Shown piece after piece: positions 49,801 through 61,700 of a DNA stretch of 64,000 nt. Position numbers and translations under genes: made by a program. Positions within the stretch are counted from its first letter, which is position 1, and the number at the start of each line of letters is the position of its first letter. The notes beneath the pieces were generated by a model. It was given only the letters and a program-made list of their open reading frames with translations. It had not been told where the DNA came from and did not search any database. This stretch comes from Isoperla grammatica (lineage: Eukaryota; Arthropoda; Insecta; Plecoptera; Perlodidae): NCBI GenBank assembly GCA_945910005.1, contig OX246747.1, forward strand, positions 17,385,010 through 17,449,009. The letters are read 5' to 3'.

Positions 49801-52800
49801 AAACGCAATTATCTAAGAGAAGGCGGAGTTTCTTGCAGTTCTGTGTATTCCTGCTAATAGAGAGTCTAATGCCAATTACGATGGAGTGTTCAACTTAATT
49901 AAACATACCCACGTCGTCTATCAAATCAAGAGTTTACGTATAAAAGCGTAGTCTCCGAATTGTAGTGGTACCGTATGGACATATAAACGCAATTATCTAA
50001 GAGAAGGCGGAGTTTCTTGCAGTTCTGTATATTCCTGCTAATAAAGGGTCTAATGTCAATTACGACGGATTGTTCAAATCAATTAAACTAACCCACGTCT
50101 TCTATCAAATCAAGAGTTTACCTATAAAAGCGTAGTCTCCGAAGTGAAGAGTCGTAGACATATAAACGCAATTATCTTAGAGAAGGCGGAGTTTCTTGCA
50201 GTTCTGTATATTCCTGCTAATAGAGGGTCTAATGCCAATAACGACGGAGTGTTCAACTCAATTAACCATATCCACGTCTTCTATCAAATCAAGAGTTTAC
50301 GTTTAAAAACGTTGTCTTTGAAGTGAAGTGGTATGGAAATATAAACGCAATTATCTAAGAGAAGGCGGAGTTTCTTGCAGTTCTGTGTATTACTGCTAAT
50401 AAAGGGTCTATTGCCAATAACGACGGAGTGTTCAACTCAATTAAACATATCCACGTCTTCAATCAAATCAAGAGTTTACGTGTAAATGCGTTATCTACGA
50501 AGTGAAGTGTCATAGACATATAACGCAATTATCCTAGAAAAGGCGGAGTTTCTTGCAGTTCTGTATATTCCTACTAATAGAGAGTCTAATGTTAATCACG
50601 ACGGAGTGTTCAATTTAATTAAACATACCCACGTCTTCAATCAAATCAAGAGTTTACATGTAAAAGCGTAGTCTCCGAAGTGAAGTGTCATAGACATATA
50701 AACGCAATTATCCTAGAGAAGGCGGAGTTTCTTGCAGTTCTGTATATTCCTGCTAATAAAGAGTCTTATGCCAATCACGACAGAGTGTTCAACTTAATTA
50801 AACATACCCACGTCTTCTATCAAATTAAGAGTTTACGTATAAAAGCGTAGTCTCCGAAGTGAAGTGTCATAGACATATAAACCTAATTATCTTAGACAAG
50901 GCGGAGTTTCTTGCAGTTCTGTATATTCCTGCTAATATAGTGTCGTATGCCAATAACGACGGAGTGTTGAAATCAATTAAACATACCCACGTCTTCTATC
51001 AAATCAAGAGTTTACATGTAAAAGCGTAGTCTCCAAAGTGTAGTGGTATGGACATATAAACGCAATTATCTTAGATATGGTGGAGCTTCTTGCAGTTCTG
51101 TAGATTCCTGCTAATAGAGGGTCTAATGCCAATAACGACAGAGTGTTCAACTTCTTTAAACATACCCACGTCTTCTATCAAATCAAGAGTTTACGTATAA
51201 AAGCGTAGTCTCCAAAGTGTAGTGGTATGGACATATAAACGCAATTATCTTAGAGAAGGCAGAGTTTCTTGCAGTTCTGTATATTCTTTCTAATAGCGGG
51301 TCTAATGCCAATAACGACGGAGTGTTCAACTTAATTAAACATACCCACGTCTTCTATCAAATCAAGAGTTTACATGTAAAAGCATAGTCTCCGAAGTGTA
51401 GTGGTATGGACATATAAACGCAATTATCTTAGAGAAGGCGGAGCTTCTTGCAGTTCTGTATATTCCTAGTAATAGAGGGTCTAATGCCAATAACGACGGA
51501 TTGTTCAAATCAATTAAACAAACCCACGTCTTCTATCAAATCAAGAGTTTACGTATAAAAGCGTAGTCTCCGAAGTGAAATGTCATAGACATATAAACGC
51601 AATTGTCTTAGAGAAGGCTTAGTTTCTTGCAGTTCTGTATATTCCTGCAAAAAAAGAATCTAATGCTCATAACGACGGATTGTTCAACTCAATTAAACAT
51701 ATCCACGTCTTCTATCAAATCAAGAGTTTACGTATAAAAGCGTAGTCTTTGAAGTGAAGTGGTATGGACATATAAACGCAATTATCTAAGAGAAGGCGGA
51801 GTTTCTTGCAGTTCTGTGTATTCCTGCTAATAGAAGGTCTAATGTTGATAACGACGGATTGTTCAAATCAATTAAACTAACCCACGTCTTCTATCAAATC
51901 AAGAGTTAACGTATAAAAGCGTAGTCTCCGAAGTGTAGTGGTACCGTATGGACATGTAAACGCAATTATCTTAGTAAAGGCGGAGTTTCTTGCAGTTCTG
52001 TATATTTCTGCTAATAGAGGGTCTAATGCTTATAACGACGGAGTGTTCAACTCAATTAAACATACCCACGTCTTCTATCAAATCAAGAGTTAACATGTAA
52101 AAGCGTAGTCTCCGAAGTGAAGTGTCATAGACATTTAAACGCAAATATACTAAAGAAGGCGGAGTTTCTTGCAGTTCTGTATATTCCTGCTAATAAAGAG
52201 TTTAATGCCAATCACGACGGAGTGTTCAACTCAATAAAACATACCCACGTCTTCTATCAAATCAAGAGTTTACGTTTAAAAGCGTAGTCTCCGAAGTGAA
52301 GTGTCATAGACATATAAACGCAATTATCTTAGAGAAGGCGGAGTTTCTTGCAGTTCTGTATATTCCTGCTAATAGAGTGTCGTATGCCAATAACGACGGA
52401 GTGTTAGAATCAATTAAATATACCCACGTCTTCTATCAAATCAAGAGTTTACATGTAAAAGCGTAGTCTCCGAAGTGTAGTGGTATGGACATATAAACGC
52501 AATTATCTTAGAGAAGGCGGAGCTTCTTGCAGTTCTGTATATTCCTGCTAATAGAGGGTCTAATGCCAATAACGACGGAGTGTTCAACTTACTTTAAAAT
52601 ACCCACGTCGCCGATCAAATCAAGAGTTTACGTATAAAAGCGTAGTCTCCGAAGTGTAGTGGTACCGTATGGACATGTAAACGCAATTATCTTAGTAAAG
52701 GCGGAGTTTCTTGCAGTTCTGTATATTTCTGCTAATAGAGGGTCTAATGCTTATAACGACGGAGTGTTCAACTCAATTAAACATACCCACGTCTTCTATC

Positions 52801-53343
52801 AAATCAAGAGTTAACATGTAAAAGCGTAGTCTCCGAAGTGAAGTGTCATAGACATTTAAACGCAAATATACTAAAGAAGGCGGAGTTTCTTGCAGTTCTG
52901 TATATTCCTGCTAATAAAGAGTTTAATGCCAATCACGACGGAGTGTTCAACTCAATAAAACATACCCACGTCTTCTATCAAATCAAGAGTTTACGTTTAA
53001 AAGCGTAGTCTCCGAAGTGAAGTGTCATAGACATATAAACCTAATTATCTTAGACAAGGCGGAGTTTCTTGCAGTTCTGTATATTCCTGCTAATAGAGTG
53101 TCGTTTGCATAACGACGGAGTGTTGAAATCAATTAAACATACCTACGTCTTCTATTAAATCAAGAGTTTACATGTAAAAGCGTAGTCTCCGAAGTGAAGT
53201 GTCATAGACATATAAACCTAATTATCTTAGAGAAGGCGGAGTTTCTTGCAGTTCTGTATATTCCTGCTAATAGAGTGTCGTATGCCAATTACGACGGAGT
53301 GTTCAACTTACTTAAAAATACCCACGTCGCCGATCAAATCAAG
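46893..53343 (+). repeat. Higher-order block I, 36 monomers, C-type with a right-end duplication
   Basis: Landmarks follow C: GGTACC (46929), GTCAAATGCC, a 176-bp pair (47652 and 47828), GAGTAGCGGAG (about 48031), GTATTATC (about 49020), GGTACC (49967), GAGTCGTAGAC, TAGATTCC (about 51100), GTTGATAACG (about 51843). At about 51930 the C order is left, and two tandem segments each starting with a GGTACC unit follow (51904 and 52625). The block then ends as usual with CGTTTGCATAACG (about 53102) and CTTACTTAAAAATACC. It shares CAAAGTGAAG (about 48346) and CTAATACCAATAACG with J, so I and J look like sister blocks. Confidence 0.85.
51904..53343 (+). repeat. Two tandem GGTACC-headed segments at the right end of block I
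   Basis: GGTACC at 51940, 52661 and 53380 is spaced 721 and 719 bp (four monomers each). The first two segments share TTTCTGC..GCTTATAACG units, the shortened-looking CATTTAAACGCAAATATACTAAAG (about 52130 and 52855) and AAAGAGTTTAATGCC, then differ: the first continues with the GTTAGAATC unit, the second with the CGTTTGCATAACG unit. The AAATATACTAAAG change is private to this pair, so the duplication happened after that mutation. Confidence 0.8.
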
Positions 53344-56300
53344 AGTTTACGTATAAAAGCGTAGTCTCCGAAGTGTAGTGGTACCGTATGGACATGTAAA
53401 CGCAATTATCTTAGAGAAGGCGGAGTTTCTTGCAGTTCTGTATATTTCTGCTAATAGAGGGTCTAATGCCAATAACGACGGAGTGTTCAACTCAATTAAC
53501 CATATCCACGTCTTCTATCAAATCAAGAGTTTACGTGTAAAAGCGTAGTCTCCGAAGTAAAGTGTCATAGACATATACACGCAATTATCTAAGAGAAGGC
53601 GTAGTTTCTTGCAGTTCTGTATATTCCTGCTCATAGAGGGTCTAATGCCAATAACGACAAAGTGTTCAACTCAATTAACCATATACACGTCTTCTATCAA
53701 ATCAAGAGTCTACATGTAAAAGCGTAATCTACGAAGTGAAGTGTCATAGACATATAAACGCAATTATCCTAGAGAAGGCAGAGTTTCTTGCAGTTCTGTG
53801 TATTCCTGCTAATAGAAGGTCAAATGCCAATAACGAAGGAGTGTTCAACTCAAATAAACATACCCACGTATTCTATCAAATCAAGAGTTTACGTATAAAA
53901 GCGTTGACTCCGAAGTGTAGTGGTATGGACATATAAACGCAATTATCTTAAAGAAGGCGGAATTTCTTGCAGTTCTGAGTATTCCTGCTAATAGAGGGTC
54001 TAATGTTAAAAACGACGGAGTGTTCAACTTAATTTAACATACCCACGTTTTCTATCAAATCAAGAGTTTACGTATAAAAGCGTTGTCTCCGAAGGGTAGT
54101 GTCATGGACTTAACGCAATTATCTTAGAGAAAGCGGAGTTTCTTGCAGTTCTGTATATTCCTTTTATTAGAGAGTCTAATGCCAATCACGACGGAGTGTT
54201 CAACTTAATTAAACATACCCACGTATTCTATCAAATCAAGAGTTTACGTATAAAAGCGTTGTCTCCGAAGGGTAGTGTCATGGACTTAACGCAATTATCT
54301 TAGAGAAAGTGGAGTTTCTTGCAGTTCTGTATATTCTTGCTAATAGAGGGTCTATTGCCAATAACGACGGAGTGTTGAACTTAATTAAACATACCCACGT
54401 CTTCTATCAAATCAAGAGTTTACATGTAAAAGCGTAGTCTCCGAAGTGAAGTGTCATAGACATATAAACGCAATTATCTTAGAGTAGCGGAGTTTCTTGC
54501 AGTTCTGTATATTCCTGCTAATAGAGGGTCTAATGCCAATGACCACGTAGTGTTGAACTCAATTAAACATACCCACGTCTTCTATCAAATCAAGAGTTTA
54601 CATGTAAAAGCGTAGTCTCCGAAGTGAAGTGTCATAGACATATAAACGCAATTATCCTAGAGAAGGCGGAGTTTCTTGCAGTTCTGTATATTCCTGCTAA
54701 TAGAAAGTCTAATGCTTATCACGACGGAGTGTTCAACTTAATTAAACATACCCACGTATTCTATCAAATCAAGAGTTTACGTATAAAAGCGTTGTCTCCA
54801 AAGTGAAGTGTCATAGACATATAAACGCAATTATCTTAGAGAAGGCGGAGTTTTTGCAGTTCTGTATATTCCTGCTAATAGAGGGTCTAATGCCAATAAC
54901 GACGGAGTGTTCAACTCCATTAAACATACCCACGTCTTCTATCAAATCAAGAGTTTACGTATAAAAGCGTAGTCTCCGAAATGTAGTGGTATGGACATAT
55001 AAACGCAATTATCTTAGAGAAGGCAGAGTTTCTTGCAGTTCTGTATATTCCTGCTAATAGAAAATCTAATGCCAATTACGACGGAGTGTTCAATTCAATT
55101 AACCATATCCACGTCTTCTATCAAATCAAGAGTTTACGTGTAAAAGCGTAGTCTCCGATGTGAAGTGTCATAGACAAATAAACGCAATTATCTAAGAGAA
55201 GGCGGAGTTTTTTGCAGTTCTGTGTATTATTGCTAATAGAGGGTCTAATGCCAATGACAATGGAGTGTTCAACTTAATTAAACATACCCACGTCTTCAAT
55301 CAAATCAAGAGTTAACGTGTAAAAGCGTAGTCTACGAAGTGAAGTGTCATAGACATATAAACGGAATTATCTAAAAGAAATCGAAGTTTCTTGCAACTCT
55401 GTATATTCTTGCTAAAAGAGGGTCTAATGTTAATAACGAAGGATCGTTCAAATCAATTAATCATACCCACGTATTATCAAATCAAGAGTTTACGTATAAA
55501 AGCGTAGTTTCCGAAGTGTAGTGGTATGGACATATAAACGCAAATATCTTAGAGAAGGCGGATCTTCTTGCAGTTTTGTATATTACTGCTAATAGCGGGT
55601 CTAATGCCAATAACGACGGAGTGTTCAACTTAATTAAACATACCTACGTCTTCTATCAAATCAAGAGTTTACATGTAAAAGCATAGTCTCCGAAGTGTAG
55701 TGGTATGGACATATAAACGCAATTATCTTAAAGAAGGCGGAGCTTCTTGCAGTTCTGTATATTCCTGCTAAAAGAGGGTCTAATACCAATAACGATGGAG
55801 TAATCAACTCAATTAACCATATCCACATCTTCTATCAAATCAAGAGTTTACATGTAAAAGCGTAGTCTCCGAAGTGAAGTGTCATAGACATATAAACGCA
55901 ATTATCTAAGAGAAGGCGGAGTTTCTTGCAGTTCTGTGTATTCCTGCTAATAGAAGGTCTAATGCCAATAACGACGGAGTGTTCAACTCAATTAAACATA
56001 CCCACGTATTCTATCAAATCAAGAGTTTACGTATAAAAGAATTGACTCCGAAGTGTAGTGGTATGGACATATAAACGCAATTATCTTAGAGAAGACGGAG
56101 TTTCTTGCAGTTCTGTATATTCCTGCTATTAGAGGGTCTATTGCCAATCACGACGAAGTGTTCAACTTAATTTAACATACCCACGTATTCTATCAAATCA
56201 AGAGTTTACGTATAAAAGCGTAGTCTCCGAAGTGAAGTGTCATAGACATATAAACGCAATTATCTAAGAGAAGGCGGAGTTTCTTGCAGTTCTGTGTATT

Positions 56301-58713
56301 CCTGCTAATAGAGAGTCTAATGCCAATTACGATGGAGTGTTCAACTTAATTAAACATACCCACGTCGTCTATCAAATCAAGAGTTTACGTATAAAAGCGT
56401 AGTCTCCGAATTGTAGTGGTACCGTATGGACATATAAACGCAATTATCTAAGAGAAGGCGGAGTTTCTTGCAGTTCTGTATATTCCTGCTAATAAAGGGT
56501 CTAATGTCAATTACGACGGATTGTTCAAATCAATTAAACTAACCCACGTCTTCTATCAAATCAAGAGTTTACCTATAAAAGCGTAGTCTCCGAAGTGAAG
56601 AGTCGTAGACATATAAACGCAATTATCTTAGAGAAGGCGGAGTTTCTTGCAGTTCTGTATATTCCTGCTAATAGAGGGTCTAATGCCAATAACGACGGAG
56701 TGTTCAACTCAATTAACCATATCCACGTCTTCTATCAAATCAAGAGTTTACGTTTAAAAACGTTGTCTTTGAAGTGAAGTGGTATGGAAATATAAACGCA
56801 ATTATCTAAGAGAAGGCGGAGTTTCTTGCAGTTCTGTGTATTACTGCTAATAAAGGGTCTATTGCCAATAACGACGGAGTGTTCAACTCAATTAAACATA
56901 TCCACGTCTTCAATCAAATCAAGAGTTTACGTGTAAATGCGTTATCTACGAAGTGAAGTGTCATAGACATATAAACGCAATTATCCTAGAGAAGGCGGAG
57001 TTTCTTGCAGTTCTGTATATTCCTACTAATAGAGAGTCTAATGTTTATCACGACGGAGTGTTCAATTTAATTAAACATACCCACGTCTTCTATCAAATCA
57101 AGAGTTTACATGTAAAAGCGTAGTCTCCGAAGTGAAGTGTCATAGACATATAAACGCAATTATCCTAGAGAAGGCGGAGTTTCTTGCAGTTCTGTATATT
57201 CCTGCTAATAAAGAGTCTTATGCCAATCACGACAGAGTGTTCAACTTAATTAAACATACCCACGTCTTCTATCAAATTAAGAGTTTACGTATAAAAGCGT
57301 AGTCTCCGAAGTGAAGTGTCATAGACATATAAACCTAATTATCTTAGACAAGGCGGAGTTTCTTGCAGTTCTGTATATTCCTGCTAATAAAGTGTCGTAT
57401 GCCAATAACGACGGAGTGTTGAAATCAATTAAACATACCCACGTCTTCTATCAAATCAAGAGTTTACATGTAAAAGCGTAGTCTCCAAAGTGTAGTGGTA
57501 TGGACATATAAACGCAATTATCTTAGAGAAGGTGGAGCTTCTTGCAGTTCTGTAGATTCCTGCTAATAGAGGGTCTAATGCCAATAACGACAGAGTGTTC
57601 AACTCCTTTAAACATACCCACGTCTTCTATCAAATCAAGAGTTTACGTATAAAAGCGTAGTCTCCAAAGTGTAGTGGTATGGACATATAAACGCAATTAT
57701 CTTAGAGAAGGCAGAGTTTCTTGCAGTTCTGTATATTCTTTCTAATAGCGGGTCTAATGCCAATAACGACGGAGTGTTCAACTTAATTAAACATACCCAC
57801 GTCTTCTATCAAATCAAGAGTTTACATGTAAAAGCATAGTCTCCGAAGTGTAGTGGTATGGACATATAAACGCAATTATCTTAGAGAAGGCGGAGCTTCT
57901 TGCAGTTCTGTATATTCCTAGTAATAGAGGGTCTAATGCCAATAACGACGGATTGTTCAAATCAATTAAACAAACCCACGTCTTCTATCAAATCAAGAGT
58001 TTACGTATAAAAGCGTAGTCTCCGAAGTGAAATGTCATAGACATATAAACGCAATTATCTTAGAGAAGGCTTAGTTTCTTGCAGTTCTGTATATTCCTGC
58101 AAAAAAAGAATCTAATGCTCATAACGACGGATTGTTCAACTCAATTAAACATATCCACGTCTTCTATCAAATCAAGAGTTTACGTATAAAAGCGTAGTCT
58201 TTGAAGTGAAGTGGTATGGACATATAAACGCAATTATCTAAGAGAAGGCGGAGTTTCTTGCAGTTCTGTGTATTCCTGCTAATAGAAGGTCTAATGTTGA
58301 TAACGACGGATTGTTCAAATCAATTAAACTAACCCACGTCTTCTATCAAATCAAGAGTTAACGTATAAAAGCGTAGTCTCCGAAGCGAAGTGTCATAGAC
58401 ATATAAACGCAATTATCTTAGAGAAGGCGGAGTTTCTTGCAGTTCTGTATATTCCTGCTAATAGAGTGTCGTATGCCAATAACGACGGAGTGTTAGAATC
58501 AATTAAATATACCCACGTCTTCTATCAAATCAAGAGTTTACATGTAAAAGCGTAGTCTCCAAAGTGTAGTGGTATGGACATATAAACGCAATTATCTTAG
58601 AGAAGGCGGAGCTTCTTGCAGTTCTGTATATTCCTGCTAATAGAGGGTCTAATGCCAATAACGACAAAGTGTTCAACTTACTTTAAAATACCCACGTCGC
58701 CGATCAAATCAAG
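53344..58713 (+). repeat. Higher-order block J, 30 monomers, C-type with altered right end
   Basis: From its start to about 58.4 kb the block copies I at a nearly constant offset of 6451 (54624 against 48173; 56595 against 50144). Landmarks include the 176-bp pair (54103 and 54279), GGTACC (56418), GAGTCGTAGAC, TAGATTCC and GTTGATAACG. In a unit at about 58.40-58.46 kb it switches from a GAAGCGAAG unit to the unit with GAGTGTCGTATGCC and GTTAGAATC, bypassing several monomers seen in C, and ends with CTTACTTTAAAATACC. It is therefore followed directly by the A/G-type block K. Confidence 0.85.
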
Positions 58714-61700
58714 AGTTTACGTATAAAAGCGTAGTCTCCGAAGTGTAGTGGTACCGTATGGACATGTAAACGCAATTATCTTAGTAAAGGCGGAGTTTCT
58801 TGCAGTTCTGTATATTTCTGCTAATAGAGGGTCTAATGCTCATAACGACGGAGTGTTCAACTCAATTAATTATATCCACGTCTTCTATCAAATCAAGAGT
58901 TTACGTGTAAAAGCGTAGTCTCCGAAGTGAAGTGTCATAGACATATACACGCAATTATCTAAGAGAAGGCGTAGTTTCTTGCAGTTCTGTATATTCCTGC
59001 TCATAGAGGGTCTAATGCCAATAACGACAAAGTGTTCAACTCAATTAACCATATACACGTCTTCTATCAAATCAAGAGTCTACATGTAAAAGCGTAATCT
59101 ACGAAGTGAAGTGTCATAGACATATAAACGCAATTATCCTAGAGAAGGCGGAGTTTCTTGCAGTTCTGTGTATTCCTGCTAATAGAAGGTCAAATGCCAA
59201 TAACGAAGGAGTGTTCAACTCAAATAAACATACCCACGTATTCTATCAAATCAAGAGTTTACGTATAAAAGCGTTGACTCCGAAGTGTAGTGGTATGGAC
59301 ATAAAAACGCAATTATCTTAGAGAAGGCGGAGTTTCTTGCAGTTCTGAGTATTCCTGCTAATAGAGGGTCTAATGTTAATAACGACGGAGTGTTCAACTT
59401 AATTAAACATACCCACGTATTCTATCAAATCATGAGTTTACGTATAAAAGCGTTGTCTCCGAAGGGTAGTGTCATGGACTTAACGCAATTATCTTAGATA
59501 AAGCGGAGTTTCTTGCAGTTCTGTATATTCCTTCTAATAGAGAGTCTAATGCCAATCACGACGGAGTGTTCAACTTAATTAAACATACCCAGGTATTCTA
59601 TCAAATCAAGAGTTTACGTATAAAAGCGTTGTCTCTGAAGGGTAGTGTCATGGACTTAACGCAATTATCTTAGAGAAAGTGGAGTTTCTTGCAGTTCTGT
59701 ATATTCTTGCTAATAGAGGGTCTATTGCCAATAACGACGGAGTGTTGAACTTAATTAAACATACCCACGTCTTCTATCAAATCAAGAGTTTACATGTAAA
59801 AGCGTAGTATCCGAAGTGAAGTGTCATAGACATATAAACGCAATTATCTTAGAGAAGGCGGAGTTTCTTGCAGTTCTGTATATTCCTGCTAATAGAAGGT
59901 CTAATGCCAATAACGACGGAGTGTTCAACTCAATTAACCATATCCACGTCTTCTATCAAATCAAGAGTTTACGTATAAAAACGTTGTCTTTGAAGTAAAG
60001 TGGTATGGAAATATAAACGCAATTATCTAAGAGAAGGCGGAGTTTCTTGCAGTTCTGTGTATTACTGCTAATAGAGGGTCTATTGCCAATAACGACAGAG
60101 TGTTCAACTTAATTAAACATATCCACGTCTTCAATCAAATCAAGAGTTTACGTGTAAATGCGTTATCTACAAAGTGAAGTGTCATAGACATATAAACGCA
60201 ATTATCCTAGAGAAGGCGGAGTTTCTTGCAGTTCTGTATATTCCTACTTATAGAGAATCTAATGTTTATCACGACGGAGTGTTCAATTTAATTAAACATA
60301 CCCACGTCTTCTATCAAATCAAGAGTTTACATGTAAAAGCGTAGTCTCCGAAGTGAAGTGTCATAGACATATAAACGCAATTATCCTAGAGAAGGCGGAG
60401 TTTCTTGCAGTTCTGTATATTCCTGCTAATATAAAGTCTTATGCCAATCACGACGGAGTGTTCAACTTAATTAAACATACCCACGTCTTCTATCAAATCA
60501 AGAGTTTACGTATAAAAGCGTAGTCTCCGAAGTGAAGTGTCATAGACATATAAACCTAATTATCTTAGACAAGGCGGAGTTTCTTGCAGTTCTGTATATT
60601 CCTGCTAATAAAGTGTCGTATGCCAATAACGAAGGAGTGTTAAAATCAATAAAACATACCCACGTCTTCTATCAAATCAAGAGTTAACATGTAAAAGCGT
60701 AGTCTCCGAAGTGAAGTGTCATAGACATATAAACTTAATTATCTTAGAGAAGGCGGAGTTTCTTGCAGTTCTGTATATTCCTGCTAATAGAGTGTCGTAT
60801 GCCAATAACGACGGAGTGTTGAAATCAATTAAACATACCCACGTCTTCTATCAAATCAAGAGTTTACATGTAAAAGCGTAGTCTCCAAAGTGTAGTGGTA
60901 TGGACATATAAACGCAATTATCTTAGAGAAGGTGGAGCTTCTTGCAGTTCTGTAGATTCCTGCTAATAGAGGGTCTAATGCCAATAACGACAGAGTGTTC
61001 AACTCCATTAAACATACCCACGTTTTCTATCAAATCAAGAGTTTACGTATAAAAGCGTAGTCTCCGAAGTGTAGTGGTATGGACATATAAACGCAATTAT
61101 CTTAGAGAAGGCAGAGTTTCTTGCAGTTCTGTATATTCCTGCTAATAGCGGGTCTATTGCCAATAACGACGGAGTGTTCAACTTAATTAAACATACCCAC
61201 GTCTTCTATCAAATCAAGAGTTTACATGTAAAAGCATAGTCTCCGAAGTGTAGTGGTATGGACATATAAACGCAATTATCTTAGAGAAGGCGGAGCTTCT
61301 TGCAGTTCTGTATATTCCTAGTAATAGAGGGTCTAATGCCAATAACGACGGATTGTTCAAATCAATTAAACAAACCCACGTCTTCTATCAAATCAAGAGT
61401 TTACGTATAAAAGCGTAGTCTCCGAAGTGAAATGTCATAGACATATAAACGCAATTATCTTAGAGAAGGCGGAGTTTCTTGCAGTTCTGTATATTCCTGC
61501 AAAAAAAGGGTCTAATGCCAATAACGACGGAGTTTTCAACTCAATTAAACATATCCACGTCTTCTATCAAATCAAGAGTTTACGTATAAAAGCGTAGTCT
61601 TTGAAGTGAAGTGGTATGGACATATAAACGCAATTATCTAAGAGAAGGCGGAGTTTTCATGCAGTTCTGTGTATTCCTGCTAATAGAGGGTCTATTGCTT

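Noticed and set aside
1251..58933. GGTACC insertions as transposon footprints or target-site duplications
   Set aside because: The inserted CCGTA is 5 bp with no element remains, and it is inherited at the same site in related monomers. A single small insertion spread by exchange explains all copies.
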